NCBI GenBank assembly: GCA_910586445.1
Contig: CAJUHV010000081.1
Span: 1 to 16,706, forward strand
Source: an uncultured Eubacterium sp.
Lineage (GTDB): Bacteria; Bacillota; Clostridia; Lachnospirales; Lachnospiraceae
DNA length: 16,706 nucleotides
Direction of reading: 5' to 3'
Below are positions 1 through 7,330 of the stretch, one piece after another. Under the pieces are notes generated by a model. That model had not been told where the DNA came from. It saw only the letters and a list, made by a program, of their open reading frames with translations, and searched no databases. Each line of letters opens with the position of its first letter. The stretch's first letter is position 1. Position numbers and translations under genes: made by a program.

Positions 1-28
1 AGTCTCAAAAAGTACACTTTTTGAGACT
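1..28. repeat. Perfect inverted repeat with 13-bp arms
   Basis: Positions 1-13 (AGTCTCAAAAAGT) and 16-28 are exact reverse complements separated by AC. The arms are AT-rich and no separate T-tract follows, so this is not a textbook terminator, although it could end an upstream transcript. It lies about 60 bases upstream of the TnpB-like gene. It could also be an operator or a remnant of a transposon end. The window begins exactly at its first base, so any longer arm is not visible. Confidence 0.6.
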
Positions 29-87
29 GCAGTTTCCACAAAGCTTTCGTTATATGACAGAAAGCAGAAAAGGAGATGGGGTCTTTA

Positions 88-1491
88 ATGCCGCAGGATA
101 AAATCTGCAAGACTGTAAGACAGGTGAATAAGGAGCCGGTTTCAGAAGAAGACATGAAGCGGTTGGTCGAAATCGCAGAGGATTTCCGCAGCGTAAAGAA
201 TTATGTATACCAGCGCTACGGCGGCATACGCAGCTTATCCAAGATTTATCCGGGCTATACAGTTCAAAACGAGATGACAGCAGGCGGGCTGCGTACGCAG
301 CTTGGCATGCCGTCGGTTTATTTTTATCTGGCGGTTTTTGATGCGTTGGGCGATATCAAGAGCCAGTGGACGCGCACTAAATCGGAGGTCTCCTTACGGC
401 TTTTGCGGAATCAGGGATTCGGCGAGGCAGACAGGCATTACCTGCGGTTTCTGCTGAAGGTCAGCAATGCATTCAGCCAGGTCTTAAACGGGGAGCCTGT
501 CGAGCTGAAAAAAGAGCTGCAGGCTCAATATGGCAGGCTGGCGGAATGCGTGGATGCGGGCAGGCTGAACCGATGGCTCTGCCGGCAGGTGCGCAGGTGC
601 CATGCAAGGCTGCATACCGACAGCGCGTCGGGTTTTTCACTAACTGAGCGGGCCTACCGGTATGGAGATCATGGGATTTATGTTTCGGCAAAAGAAAAGC
701 GCAGGCGCATTTTTATCCAGCTGACGGATAATAACCAGTATAACCGGCAGCTTTATATGAAGCTGAACCCAGAGGAAGGCAGCATTGAAATCCGTGTCCC
801 GGTGGACGTGGGCATACGCAGTCATAAGGATTATGACAGGCCGGTCGGGATCGCTCTCGGAATGCATACAATGCTGACGACACATACCGGCAGCTGCTAT
901 GGAGAGGATTTCGGCAGGTACCAGCTAGAATATGCCGGATGGCTGCGTGCGCAGGCAGCAGGCTACCGGCGCAGTCGTGCAGACAATCCGGGCCGCAAGA
1001 AATACCATGCGAAGAAGAGGCGTCTGGAAGAAAGGCTGCACAGCTATATCAATCAGGAGCTGAACCGTTTTTTCAGGGAAGAGCGCCCGCAGACAGTCTA
1101 TCTGGCAAAGCTGCCGAAGCCCCGGGCAGGCGGCGGAAACAAGGAAATCAACCATTCGGTGTCTATGTGGCAGCGGGGGTATATCCGCAGGCGTCTGGCG
1201 CAGAAATGCATGGAAGAATCAGTGGAAATGGCAGAGGTGCTTGGAAAGGGGATCAGCAGCGGGTGCAGCAGGTGCGGCGGGACTGGGATAAAAAAGGACG
1301 GCATGTTTTCCTGCCCTGTGTGCGGATACAGTGAAATTGAAAAGGTAAATACTGCCTGCAATGCAAAAAAGAGAGGGCAGGAAGGGCTTTATTCCACAGC
1401 ATATGCAGATCATAAGGAAATCTGCCCAGATAAATCCCGGCAGCAGGAAAAAGCCAGGATTTTACCGCAGGGACTGGGGAGCTTTCCATGA
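88..1491 (+). CDS. TnpB-family protein with an apparently inactivated RuvC site (TldR-like candidate)
   Basis: This is a TnpB/OrfB-type (IS200/IS605, Cas12-ancestor) protein of 467 residues from the ATG at 88. A second in-frame ATG at 76 directly abuts the AAGGAG at 70-75, leaving no spacer, so 88 is preferred although its 12-base spacer is long. An N-terminal helical region of about 250 residues precedes the RuvC core. Seen by eye: RuvC-I reads VGIALG (about 253-258), where active TnpB has G-I-D-L-G, so Asp becomes Ala256. RuvC-II reads VYLAKLPKP, with Ala340 where the catalytic Glu is expected. RuvC-III reads EKVNTA, with Lys419 where the Asp of D-x-N-A-A is expected. The zinc ribbon is intact (Cys393, 396, 409, 412). 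The frame is otherwise undamaged over its whole length, which argues against a decaying pseudogene. Nuclease-dead TnpB relatives (TldR) are known RNA-guided transcriptional repressors; that role here is inference. No tnpA lies within the window. Confidence 0.85.
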   Translation: MPQDKICKTVRQVNKEPVSEEDMKRLVEIAEDFRSVKNYVYQRYGGIRSLSKIYPGYTVQNEMTAGGLRTQLGMPSVYFYLAVFDALGDIKSQWTRTKSEVSLRLLRNQGFGEADRHYLRFLLKVSNAFSQVLNGEPVELKKELQAQYGRLAECVDAGRLNRWLCRQVRRCHARLHTDSASGFSLTERAYRYGDHGIYVSAKEKRRRIFIQLTDNNQYNRQLYMKLNPEEGSIEIRVPVDVGIRSHKDYDRPVGIALGMHTMLTTHTGSCYGEDFGRYQLEYAGWLRAQAAGYRRSRADNPGRKKYHAKKRRLEERLHSYINQELNRFFREERPQTVYLAKLPKPRAGGGNKEINHSVSMWQRGYIRRRLAQKCMEESVEMAEVLGKGISSGCSRCGGTGIKKDGMFSCPVCGYSEIEKVNTACNAKKRGQEGLYSTAYADHKEICPDKSRQQEKARILPQGLGSFP

Positions 1492-1640
1492 TATAAAAAC
1501 AAAGGACGGCATTAGAAGGCAGCACGTGCTGCGCATTGGGTATGCCAGGACCCTGTGAACATGCAGGCGCATGACGTAGCGGGGAGCGAAGCGGAAATCC
1601 GCATTGTCTTGAAATGCAGACAACCAATATGCCTTATTAA
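1492..1640 (+). ncRNA. Candidate guide (omega-like) RNA region downstream of the TnpB-like gene
   Basis: In TnpB systems the scaffold RNA overlaps or follows the 3' end of the gene, and the guide lies directly beyond it. This gene-free stretch is rich in short self-complementary segments: the 14-base palindrome GCAGCACGTGCTGC (1519-1532), CATGC/GCATG (1560-1564 with 1569-1573), GCGG-AAAT-CCGC (1591-1602) and TTGTCT/AGACAA (1604-1609 with 1618-1623). A longer-range ATTGG/CCAAT pairing (1535-1539 with 1624-1628) is also possible. If this is a scaffold, the guide would begin near 1624 or later and run into the AT-rich stretch before the next gene. The true 5' end may lie inside the coding sequence. 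The boundaries are guesses, and no promoter was recognised. Confidence 0.35.
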
Positions 1641-1696
1641 AATATATATGGCAGAGATGAATAAAAGAATTTGAGACAGGCAAAAATGTGCTGCCT

Positions 1697-1703
1697 GAGG
1701 AGG
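1697..1703 (+). promoter_or_regulatory. Shine-Dalgarno site that sets the start of the LicC-like gene
   Basis: GAGGAGG lies nine bases before the ATG at 1713. This favours that ATG over the in-frame TTG at 1671, which would add 14 residues that do not resemble the family. Confidence 0.75.
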
Positions 1704-1712
1704 AACATACGG

Positions 1713-2450
1713 ATGAAAGCAATATTGTTGGCTGCCGGGCGGGGGACCAGAATTGCCAGAAATGTGGAGATGGTTCCAAAATCAACTCTGCCGGTAGACG
1801 GCGTGCCGCTGATTCGAAATTCCGTCAGCCTGCTGCAGTCCGAAGGGCTGGAATGTGTGGTATGCACGGGATACTGTGAGGAAAAGGTTAGGGAGGCGCT
1901 GTCGGGCCTTAGTAATATTACATACTATTATAACCCTTTTTATGACATTACAAACAGCATCGCAAGCCTCTGGTTCGCAAGAAACGAGCTGGATGATGAC
2001 CTGTTGGTGCTGAATGCGGATGTATACTTTTCACGTGAGATTTTAGAGTTGGTAATCCACGATAATCGCAGCCCGGTCATGGCAATTGACCACAGCCGTA
2101 CAAAGGAAGGGGATTATTTCTTCTATACGGCATTTGACGGGCGGATTGAAAAATACGGAAAAGGACTTCCGCTTGAGCAGCGTACCTGTGAATATGTAGG
2201 GATGGCAAAGATTGAAAAAAACTTCCTGCCGGATTTTATAATGCGGATGGATGAGATGATACACAGACAGAAGCATGACGCATGGTGGGAGAATATTCTG
2301 TATTCCTACACGGACAACCATGAGAAGGATGTATACACAGTGGATGTGGGAGGCAGGTTCTGGGCTGAAATTGATTATTTTGATGATTATGAGAGGATCA
2401 TTGATTATGTGGCAAGATGTCAGGGAGCAGAATTATGCAATCATAATTAG
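1713..2450 (+). CDS. LicC-like nucleotidyltransferase (phosphocholine or sugar-phosphate type)
   Basis: This 245-residue protein belongs to the NTP-transferase family and activates a phosphorylated small molecule as its CDP- or other NDP-derivative in the cytoplasm. The start is set by a strong GAGGAGG site and by the family's typical opening, MKAILLAAGRGTR. Visible motifs are the nucleotide-binding AAGRGTR (7-13), Pro-Lys at 22-23, a metal-binding type N-A-D-V near 101-104, and EIDYFDDYER near 219-228. The segment around 74-90 (YNPFYDITNS followed by SLWFAR) is typical of LicC/choline-phosphate cytidylyltransferase relatives. It is the first gene of the glycan cluster, and a LicD-family transferase is the last, so the two could act in sequence. 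The substrate is unproven: phosphocholine, phosphoethanolamine-like groups, 2-aminoethylphosphonate or a sugar phosphate are all possible. Confidence 0.85.
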   Translation: MKAILLAAGRGTRIARNVEMVPKSTLPVDGVPLIRNSVSLLQSEGLECVVCTGYCEEKVREALSGLSNITYYYNPFYDITNSIASLWFARNELDDDLLVLNADVYFSREILELVIHDNRSPVMAIDHSRTKEGDYFFYTAFDGRIEKYGKGLPLEQRTCEYVGMAKIEKNFLPDFIMRMDEMIHRQKHDAWWENILYSYTDNHEKDVYTVDVGGRFWAEIDYFDDYERIIDYVARCQGAELCNHN

Positions 2451-2516
2451 GTATATGTATGTTATTTTATAATAAATAAGCATGAAGCATATCATGCCCT
2501 ATGGGTACATTTTGTA

Positions 2517-2722
2517 AAAGCATTTTTTAAACATGCTCTAGAGCGTGTTTGAAAATTCATTCCCGCGATCTGCACTCCCCACTTCGCAGATAATTCATCC
2601 CAAATTTAATCAACATAGCCCGCTATGCCTCATAAATTTGGGATAAATTCTCCACAAAGTGTGAAGCACATCTCACGGAAAGCATTTTTCAAACACGCTT
2701 TAGCGTGTATTTGAAAAATGCT
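2517..2722. repeat. MITE-like structured intergenic repeat
   Basis: The 302-base gap between the LicC-like gene and the next gene holds an element made of nested inverted repeats. A hairpin lies at each end: 2519-2560, centred on GCTCTAGAGC, and 2681-2722, where a 19-base arm pairs with a 21-base arm apart from two extra bases. The two end hairpins share the AGCATTTTT(C/T)AAACA(C/T)GCT core. Between them, a 17-bp inverted repeat with one mismatch (2593-2609 with 2633-2649) encloses CATAGC-CC-GCTATG (2614-2627), and a further ATCTGC/GCAGAT pair lies at 2568-2591. No coding potential is seen. It looks like a non-autonomous mobile or REP/BIME-like element, which may also fold in mRNA between the two genes. 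Confidence 0.7.
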
Positions 2723-2752
2723 GTTCGAACCGTATGAGGGAACATAAAAAAC

Positions 2753-3859
2753 ATGAAATTAAAAAATTGTACAATAGATGAATTTGCACTAAGAACAAAG
2801 AATAAAAAGATTGCCTGTTTTGGTGCTTATGTGATGCCGCACAGCCTGTGCTGCGAATATGAGGAATATCATTTTGAGGACAGGATTTCCTGCCTGGTAG
2901 ATAATGATCAAAAGAAACACGGACAGGATTTTCGGTTTAATCATGGGAAATCTGCCAGAATACTGTCTGTGGAGCAGTTCGTAGAAGCTGCGGACAAGGA
3001 TACCGTGCTTATGATTACGAGTGATTATTTTGCGGCCATAATAGATCAGCTGGACCAGTACCGTGAACTAGATCAAATGCACTGCTATATCTATCCGTTT
3101 ATGAAATATGATATGGAGCATAATCAGCGCATTGTGGTGCGCCACAGTGACCGGCAGCTGATTCCAAAGACAATCCATTATTTTTGGTTCGGCAAAAATC
3201 CATGGTCAGAACTGATGAAAAAATGCATTGACAGCTGGAAGAATTATTGTCCGGATTATGAAATTATCGAATGGAACGAGGACAATTATGATGTTAGTAA
3301 ACATCCGTTTATGAAAGAGGCATATGATGCAGGAAAGTACAGCTTCGTGTCGGATTATGCCAGGCTGGATGTAATCTGCCATTATGGCGGGATTTATTTT
3401 GATACGGATGTGGAAGTTATAAAGAATATGGATGATATGCTTTATAATGAGGCATTTTATGGCCTCGGCTGTTATGGAAGAGTTGCGACAGGGCTGGGAT
3501 TTGGCAGCGTAAGCGGACATAAAGTAGTCAGACGCCTGCTGGATGCATATGATTCCTTTTCCTTTTATAAAAGCAGCGGGGAGATGAATCTGGATACGAA
3601 CACGATCCGTGAAGACCCTGTATTTAGGGAGCTGGGGCTGAAACAGAAGAATGAATTTCAAATGGTGGCGCAGGCCAGCGTATTTCCATCTGATTTTATG
3701 GCACCGCAGATACCGGGATTCCATACATATAAAATCTCCTGTAATACAGTGACGGTTCATCACAACAGGTTTTCCTGGGCGGACGAAAAGCAGATGGATG
3801 AGTTTCAAAAGTCTGGAAAAGAGTATGACAGGATACGTTATCGTTTTGAACATGATTAA
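2753..3859 (+). CDS. DXD glycosyltransferase (GT32-like) with N-terminal Rossmann-type domain
   Basis: This 368-residue cytoplasmic glycosyltransferase would transfer a sugar from a nucleotide donor onto the growing glycan. The catalytic half opens with IPKTIHYFWFGKNP (137-150). It carries the sugar-binding DXD region at about 200-220 (SDYARLDV followed by GGIYFDTDV), with Asp217-Thr-Asp219 as the metal/donor site, as in the Gly_transf_sug/GT32 (Och1-like) family. Residues 1-125 form a separate domain opening KKIACFGAY, which resembles small Rossmann-like modules found in other proteins of this cluster. GAGGG at 2736-2740 lies 12 bases before the ATG. The gene follows the structured repeat, so it could be partly uncoupled from the gene upstream. 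Donor and acceptor cannot be read from the sequence. Confidence 0.85.
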   Translation: MKLKNCTIDEFALRTKNKKIACFGAYVMPHSLCCEYEEYHFEDRISCLVDNDQKKHGQDFRFNHGKSARILSVEQFVEAADKDTVLMITSDYFAAIIDQLDQYRELDQMHCYIYPFMKYDMEHNQRIVVRHSDRQLIPKTIHYFWFGKNPWSELMKKCIDSWKNYCPDYEIIEWNEDNYDVSKHPFMKEAYDAGKYSFVSDYARLDVICHYGGIYFDTDVEVIKNMDDMLYNEAFYGLGCYGRVATGLGFGSVSGHKVVRRLLDAYDSFSFYKSSGEMNLDTNTIREDPVFRELGLKQKNEFQMVAQASVFPSDFMAPQIPGFHTYKISCNTVTVHHNRFSWADEKQMDEFQKSGKEYDRIRYRFEHD

Positions 3860-3930
3860 ATTATTCTGCAATTCTACATAAAATATGCGTGAATCGTGTC
3901 CTATAAAGATTTAGCGCAGGGAAATCAGTC

Positions 3931-3934
3931 GGAG
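3931..3934 (+). promoter_or_regulatory. Shine-Dalgarno site that sets the GT2 start
   Basis: GGAG lies nine bases before the ATG at 3944. The in-frame GTG at 3896 has no comparable site, and it would add 16 residues ahead of the family's usual opening. Confidence 0.6.
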
Positions 3935-3943
3935 TGTATCAAT

Positions 3944-5116
3944 ATGAAACCATTTATATCCATCATAATGCCTGTATACAATAATGAAAAGTATCTTCCG
4001 TCTGCTGTAAAAAGTATTATTGGACAAACTTTTTCAGATTGGGAGCTGATCATTATCGACGACGGATCGACAGACAGGACACCGGAAATTGCAGACCGTC
4101 TTGCAGAGCGAGATAAAAGGATCAGGGTCATACATCAGGAAAACCAGTGGATTTTCAAAAGCTTTAATAACGGCTATGCGGCGGCATTGGGGGAATACGT
4201 CCTTATTGTAAATTCTGACGATACGATTGGCGCTGAATCGTTGGAAAGGATACACCGCGCAGCGTCAGCTGATAACGCAGATATTGTATTGTTTAACCTG
4301 TCTATTAATAAGTGTGATCAGGAGCAGAAGGTGACAGCAGCGGATATTTATCATCGGAAAAATGCCCTCGCACAGGATTTCAGCCTGCGCGGTGCCGGGC
4401 AGGTTCATGCCATGTGGCCGGAATTTATGAGAAAAAAACTGGTCGGGCACCAGTGTGTGTACAAGTCTTCGATTGCAAAAAGCATAAAATACCGCACAGA
4501 CGTTTATGCAGCTGATGTTTTTTATAATATTCAGTTTGCGGATTTTGTTAAAGCAGCTGCAGGAACAAGTTACTGTGTTTACAATTATTTTATTTATGAT
4601 AATGATGGAATGAATGCATCGGTAGGAAAATTTTACGGCTATGAGCATGATATGTTCAATGATCTTTATACTGCACAAAGGGATTTATTTCAAAGGTGGG
4701 GCATACTAAGTGCCGAAAATGAGGATGCGCTGTCCGCTGAGAGGCTGAATAACCTGACGAATGAAATAAAGAGCTACCTGTCTCCTATGTGCAGCATGGA
4801 TATTGACAGGAAAATCCAGTCTGTATTTGAAAATGCATCCGACCGCATTATTTACGAATGTGCGGCCAGATCAGGCAGGACGGAGGAATACGAGAGCAGG
4901 ATCTTGTCCGGGCTGAGGGAGCTTATGACAGCAGAAATTCCTTCTGTTCATAGTCCCTATTATTTTGTATATGAGCTGCTGGATGCCCTGCTGCGTTATG
5001 AAAAGAATGACGAGGACATGAAAAAAATACGAACTGCGGTCAATCATTCCAAAAATCCAAACAGCATCGGCAGTTCATTTTATAAAAAATTATTACAGTG
5101 CGAAAGCAAAATATAA
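3944..5116 (+). CDS. Family 2 glycosyltransferase
   Basis: This 390-residue GT-A inverting glycosyltransferase opens with ISIIMPVYNNEKYL (5-18), the standard GT2 start. It carries DDGSTD at 39-44 for nucleotide binding, and NSDD at 90-93 in the place of the usual DxD metal site. The first position of that motif is therefore Asn, and the remaining Asp-Asp would do the coordination. The GT2 core ends near residue 220. The C-terminal 170 residues are helical and charged, without a recognised domain or membrane segment, so the protein is likely cytosolic or peripheral. It lies 84 bases after the GT32-like gene and 55 before capE. It probably adds one residue of the glycan; the sugar is not predictable. 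Confidence 0.9.
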   Translation: MKPFISIIMPVYNNEKYLPSAVKSIIGQTFSDWELIIIDDGSTDRTPEIADRLAERDKRIRVIHQENQWIFKSFNNGYAAALGEYVLIVNSDDTIGAESLERIHRAASADNADIVLFNLSINKCDQEQKVTAADIYHRKNALAQDFSLRGAGQVHAMWPEFMRKKLVGHQCVYKSSIAKSIKYRTDVYAADVFYNIQFADFVKAAAGTSYCVYNYFIYDNDGMNASVGKFYGYEHDMFNDLYTAQRDLFQRWGILSAENEDALSAERLNNLTNEIKSYLSPMCSMDIDRKIQSVFENASDRIIYECAARSGRTEEYESRILSGLRELMTAEIPSVHSPYYFVYELLDALLRYEKNDEDMKKIRTAVNHSKNPNSIGSSFYKKLLQCESKI

Positions 5117-5171
5117 CATGAAAATATTAGAAAAGATATTATTTAAAATTGATTAAGGAAAGAGCTGGAAA

Positions 5172-6209
5172 ATGTTTAAGGATAAGACATTGATGATTAC
5201 AGGCGGTACAGGTTCATTTGGAAATGCCGTACTGAGACGGTTTTTGGATACGGATATTGGAGAAATACGTATTTTTTCCCGCGATGAGAAAAAGCAGGAC
5301 GATATGCGCAGGATGTACCACAGCTCCAAAATAAAATTTTATATTGGTGATGTCAGGGATGCGGTCAGTATAAAAAATGCGATGCATGGCGTCGATTTTA
5401 TTTTTCATGCTGCTGCACTCAAACAGGTGCCGTCCTGTGAATTTTTTCCAGTGGAGGCTGTTAAGACAAATGTTCTTGGCACGGAAAATGTATTAAATGC
5501 CGCGGTCGAACAGGGCGTAAAGAAAGTCGTCTGCCTTTCTACAGACAAGGCGGCATATCCGATTAATGCAATGGGCATTTCAAAAGCCATGATGGAAAGG
5601 GTATTTACTGCAAAATCCAGAACGACGGATACTACGGTCATCTGCGGGACACGCTATGGCAATGTCATGTGTTCCAGAGGCTCTGTCATTCCGCTGTTTA
5701 TCGGCCAGATTAAGGACGGAAAGCCCCTGACAGTAACAGATCCGGCTATGACCAGATTTCTTATGAGCCTGGATGAGGCAGTGGATCTGGTGCTTTATGC
5801 ATTTGCACATGCACATGCAGGAGACATTATGGTACAGAAGGCTCCCGCATGCACGATAGGTGTGCTGGCAGAAGCAGTTATGGAAATATTTCACTATCAT
5901 AAGCCTGTCCGGCAGATAGGGATACGGCATGGCGAGAAAAAATATGAAACGCTCCTTACACGCGAGGAGTGCATGCATGCGGCGGACTTAGGCAGCTTTT
6001 TTCGAGTTCCGGCAGACAACAGGGATTTGAATTATGAACAGTTTTTTGAACAGGGCAGGGGCACGCCGGCAGATATTTTAGAATTTACGTCGGACAATAC
6101 AACAATGCTTGGAAAAGAAGATGTAATACGCAAGCTTCTGGAGCTGGAATATGTCCAGAGCGAGCTGAATTCTATGTCAAGCAGCAGATTAAAGGTAAAT
6201 GATTTATGA
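5172..6209 (+). CDS. capE: UDP-GlcNAc 4,6-dehydratase/5-epimerase CapE (FnlA, WbjB)
   Basis: CapE carries out the first step of UDP-N-acetyl-L-fucosamine synthesis, converting UDP-GlcNAc to a 4-keto-6-deoxy sugar with epimerisation at C5. The 345-residue protein is an extended short-chain dehydrogenase/reductase. It has GGTGSFG at 11-17 for NADP(H), RDEKKQDDMR at 38-47, and the active-site segment STDKAAYPINAMGISK at 123-138. As in known CapE enzymes, Met134 stands where the usual SDR Tyr of YxxxK would be, with Lys138 kept and Lys126 in the STDK motif; this is expected for the family and is not a defect. AAGGAA at 5155-5160 precedes the ATG. The stop overlaps the capF start as ATGA, implying translational coupling. 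Confidence 0.95.
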   Translation: MFKDKTLMITGGTGSFGNAVLRRFLDTDIGEIRIFSRDEKKQDDMRRMYHSSKIKFYIGDVRDAVSIKNAMHGVDFIFHAAALKQVPSCEFFPVEAVKTNVLGTENVLNAAVEQGVKKVVCLSTDKAAYPINAMGISKAMMERVFTAKSRTTDTTVICGTRYGNVMCSRGSVIPLFIGQIKDGKPLTVTDPAMTRFLMSLDEAVDLVLYAFAHAHAGDIMVQKAPACTIGVLAEAVMEIFHYHKPVRQIGIRHGEKKYETLLTREECMHAADLGSFFRVPADNRDLNYEQFFEQGRGTPADILEFTSDNTTMLGKEDVIRKLLELEYVQSELNSMSSSRLKVNDL

Positions 6210-7330
6210 AGATACTTGTGACAGGTTCGAAAGGATTTATTGGAAGAAATCTGGTGCATGCTTTAAGGAATAAAGGATTTTACGATATTTTTGAATATGA
6301 TGCTGATTCCTGTCAGGAGTTTTTGGAATGCTGCTGCCTGGAGTGTGATTTTGTATTCCACCTTGCAGGGGTCAACAGGCCGCAGCATTTATCCGAATAC
6401 GAGCATGGCAACCGGGATTTTACGAAAAGGCTGGTCTCTTTTCTGGAAAAGGGAAATCATGCTCCGGTCGCATTTGCCTCATCCATTCAGGCGGAGCTGG
6501 AAAATCCATACGGGCGCAGCAAGCGGGAGGGCGAAGAGATTTTAAGGCAGTATGCGAAGGACGGAGCAGAAGTATATATTTATCGCTTTCCCAATGTATT
6601 TGGCAAATGGTGCAGGCCGAATTATAATAGTGCGGTTGCCACTTTCTGCTACAATGCAGCGAATGGGAGGCCAATAACAGTAAATGATGCAGACAGGACG
6701 ATGCATCTGGTTTATATAGATGATGTGACGGATGAGCTGCTCTCATGTCTGGATGGAACGCCGAACCAGCATGACGGATTCTGCTATGTGGGCACATCTT
6801 ATACAGAGAAGCTGACTGTAATTGCAGATATGATTCAGAGCTTTTCCAGGTGTACGGCTGATTTACGTGTGCCGGATCAGTCGGATGAGCTGGCAAGGAA
6901 ACTGTATAGCACATACCTCAGCTATCTGCCCGAAAATAAATTGAAATATATGCTCAGCATGCATTCAGATGACAGGGGATCTTTCACAGAATTTTTAAAG
7001 TCGGATGACAGGGGACAGGTATCTGTAAATATAACAAAGCCGCATGTGGTAAAGGGAAACCACTGGCATAATTCTAAGCATGAGATCTTTTTGGTAGTAA
7101 GCGGCACGGGGCTGATCAGGCTTCGGAAACTGGATGACGAAAAACTGATAGAAATCCGGGTGTCGGGAGCACAGCTTGAGCCGGTAGTTATTCCGCCGGG
7201 ATATGTGCACAGCATCGAAAATATTGGGAAAGAGGATCTGGTGACATTGATGTGGGCAAATGAAGTATTTGATGAATCCAGGCCGGACACTTATTATATG
7301 AATCAATGTATTGAGGCGGTGAGTTTTTGA
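6206..7330 (+). CDS. capF: Bifunctional epimerase/reductase CapF (FnlB, WbjC)
   Basis: CapF carries out the second step to UDP-L-FucNAc: C3 epimerisation of the CapE product followed by NADPH-dependent reduction at C4. The 374-residue length matches the family. The N-terminal SDR domain (about 1-245) has GSKGFIG at 7-13 and catalytic YGRSK at 102-106. The C-terminal cupin (about 255-374) carries the metal-binding pattern HWHNSKHE (His286, His288, Glu293) and a further His335 in PGYVH. The start overlaps the capE stop by four bases. The stop overlaps the TTG start of the next gene in the same way, so the three genes are probably translated as a coupled group. Confidence 0.95.
   Translation: MKILVTGSKGFIGRNLVHALRNKGFYDIFEYDADSCQEFLECCCLECDFVFHLAGVNRPQHLSEYEHGNRDFTKRLVSFLEKGNHAPVAFASSIQAELENPYGRSKREGEEILRQYAKDGAEVYIYRFPNVFGKWCRPNYNSAVATFCYNAANGRPITVNDADRTMHLVYIDDVTDELLSCLDGTPNQHDGFCYVGTSYTEKLTVIADMIQSFSRCTADLRVPDQSDELARKLYSTYLSYLPENKLKYMLSMHSDDRGSFTEFLKSDDRGQVSVNITKPHVVKGNHWHNSKHEIFLVVSGTGLIRLRKLDDEKLIEIRVSGAQLEPVVIPPGYVHSIENIGKEDLVTLMWANEVFDESRPDTYYMNQCIEAVSF

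Noticed and set aside
939..1334. A second plus-strand frame of 131 codons inside the TnpB-like gene, and long minus-strand frames across the glycan genes
   Set aside because: They overlap well-supported genes in other frames, and their translations show no domain-like motifs.
76..1491. An active IS200/IS605 transposon
   Set aside because: No tnpA is visible, the RuvC triad appears lost and no clear left/right end pair was found.
1668..1680. TTTGAGAC near 1670 repeats part of the palindrome at 18-27, a possible guide-target match to the region upstream of the TnpB-like gene
   Set aside because: Only eight bases match, which is too short to distinguish from chance, and the guide boundary is unknown.
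2451..2752. A CRISPR array in the repeat-containing gap
   Set aside because: There are only two copies of the palindromic unit, with a structured, self-complementary interval and no regular spacers.
3896..3943. GTG start adding 16 residues to the GT2 gene
   Set aside because: No ribosome-binding site, and the extension lies outside the family's normal opening; the ATG at 3944 has GGAG at good spacing.
5172..6209. Loss of the SDR catalytic Tyr in CapE (Met134) as an inactivating change
   Set aside because: Met at this position is a known feature of CapE-type enzymes, so it is expected.
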